From NCBI GenBank assembly GCA_020860885.1, contig JAJBTS010000323.1:1-6535 (forward strand): DNA of 6,535 nucleotides. Reading direction: 5' to 3'. The stretch comes from Bacteroidales bacterium. GTDB lineage: Bacteria > Bacteroidota > Bacteroidia > Bacteroidales > Azobacteroidaceae. Positions 5,777-6,535 of the stretch are shown one piece after another. Positions within the stretch are counted from its first letter, which is position 1; every line of letters starts with the position of its first letter. Below the pieces are notes generated by a model, which was given only the letters and a program-made list of their open reading frames with translations, searched no databases and was not told the origin of the DNA. Position numbers and translations under genes: made by a program.

Positions 5777-6517
5777 ATGCAGGCACACCGTTTTATCGAA
5801 TTACTCAAACAACCGGAATTATTGAATGATGAGATTCTGCAGGAGCTAGGGGAAATATTGGAGGATTTTCCTTATTTTCAGGCTGCCCATTTGCTTTATA
5901 CCCTGAATCTGAAGAAGGTGAAAGATAGCCGTTTTTATTCTTCCCTGAGGAAAACGGCTTGCTATATGGGAGACAGGAAGATGTTGTTTTATCATGTGGA
6001 AAGAGATTTTTTCCCTTTCGTAGAGAAACTGCAAGGCGAGCACCAGAGATTGTCTGAATCGTCATTCGAATTGATTGATTTTTTTCTTTCTCATCAGGCG
6101 AATTCTCAGAATCCGTTGTCCGAATCAGAGACTTCTGTCGAATTATTGTCTACCGATTATTTGTCCTATTCCCTGAAGGAAGAAACACAGAAGAAGGAGG
6201 AGAATCAGGAAATCGTTCAGCCGTTAAAACATCAGGATGCTATTGACCGGTTTCTGGAAGAAGATGAGAAAGCTCCAATAAAAATAGACTTGAAAGGTCC
6301 CGAAGAAGTAAACGAAGAAGTATTCCCCAATCTCGATACGGTGGATGAAAATAGTTTTTTTTCTGAAACATTGGCGAAAATATACCTGAAACAGAAAAAA
6401 TATGAAAAAGCATTGGAAATAATCCGTAAGTTAAATTTGATTTATCCAGAAAAAAACCGTTACTTTGCAGACCAAATTCGTTTTTTGGAAAAATTGATTA
6501 TTAACACTAAAAAATAA
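5777..6517 (+). CDS. conserved protein of unknown function with a C-terminal TPR-like repeat
   Basis: The 246-residue product looks like a conserved Bacteroidales hypothetical protein found next to lptE and secG; I know no assigned function. It has a helical N-terminal part (1-105), including DFPYFQAAHLLYTLNLKK (30-47) and RKTACYMGDRKMLFYHVE (58-75). A low-complexity, charged, Ser/Glu-rich middle (about 106-190) follows. The C-terminal helical pair FSETLAKIYLKQKKYEKALE (195-214), continuing to YPEKN (223-227), fits a single TPR motif. No signal peptide or membrane segment is seen, so it is probably cytoplasmic, perhaps a scaffold. The ATG at 5777 lies 10 bases after the lptE stop; an in-frame TTG at 5753 would overlap lptE and is less likely. 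The next likely gene begins 7 bases after its stop. Confidence 0.75.
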   Translation: MQAHRFIELLKQPELLNDEILQELGEILEDFPYFQAAHLLYTLNLKKVKDSRFYSSLRKTACYMGDRKMLFYHVERDFFPFVEKLQGEHQRLSESSFELIDFFLSHQANSQNPLSESETSVELLSTDYLSYSLKEETQKKEENQEIVQPLKHQDAIDRFLEEDEKAPIKIDLKGPEEVNEEVFPNLDTVDENSFFSETLAKIYLKQKKYEKALEIIRKLNLIYPEKNRYFADQIRFLEKLIINTKK

Positions 6518-6524
6518 AATTAAG

Positions 6525-6535
6525 ATGTATGTATT
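6525..6535 (+). CDS. secG: probable 5' end of secG (Sec translocon subunit), cut by the window end
   Basis: An ATG at 6525 opens a frame reading Met-Tyr-Val and continues past the end of the window. Only three full codons are visible, so this rests on context: from memory, Bacteroidales SecG proteins often begin Met-Tyr and secG commonly follows lptE and a TPR-like gene in this order. It starts 7 bases after the preceding stop, in the A-rich context AAAATTAAG, consistent with a continuing operon. Confidence 0.45.

Noticed and set aside
5805..6065. Overlapping - strand frames inside the TPR-like gene
   Set aside because: They are antisense to a gene that fits its operon spacing and has TPR-like sequence; no family features are visible in them.

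Overview
This 6.5 kb window reads as ordinary chromosome from a member of the Bacteroidota, most likely order Bacteroidales. The grounds are two promoter-like elements of the TTG / TAnnTTTG type used by the Bacteroidota primary sigma factor, A-rich rather than Shine-Dalgarno start contexts, a DUF3467 protein, a ThrA fusion of the Bacteroides type, and the order sigma-54 activator, lptE, TPR-like protein, probable secG. The genus cannot be named from the sequence. All complete genes are on the + strand.

Layout. Positions 1-109 hold a promoter and short leader for a DJ-1/PfpI-family protein (110-640). A 351-base non-coding stretch (641-991) follows. It holds an imperfect G/C-rich inverted-repeat element (about 672-744), a clear intrinsic terminator (759-799), a pyrimidine-rich tract, and the promoter of the next gene (about 923-951). 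A 100-residue DUF3467 protein (992-1294) comes next. The 136-base gap before thrA holds three tandem TTGAAA hexamers and three scattered complementary TTTCAA copies, which could form competing hairpins. The bifunctional aspartokinase/homoserine dehydrogenase gene thrA occupies 1431-3869 and is followed by a strong hairpin (3886-3915).

From 3930 to the window end there is a tightly packed gene set: a sigma-54-type AAA+ activator without a sensory domain, the LPS-assembly lipoprotein LptE, a TPR-like protein of unknown function, and the first codons of what is probably secG. Spacings are 19 bases or less, or overlapping, so these are probably co-transcribed. LptE (LPS transport) and SecG (Sec translocon) both serve the cell envelope, which makes an envelope role for the unknown protein plausible but unproven.

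I found no mobile element, CRISPR array, defence system, tRNA or rRNA. I see no clearly new system here. The observations most worth checking are the repeat-rich thrA leader, thrA standing apart from the other threonine genes, the DJ-1 protein lacking the usual acidic partner of its cysteine, and the sensorless sigma-54 activator beside lptE.
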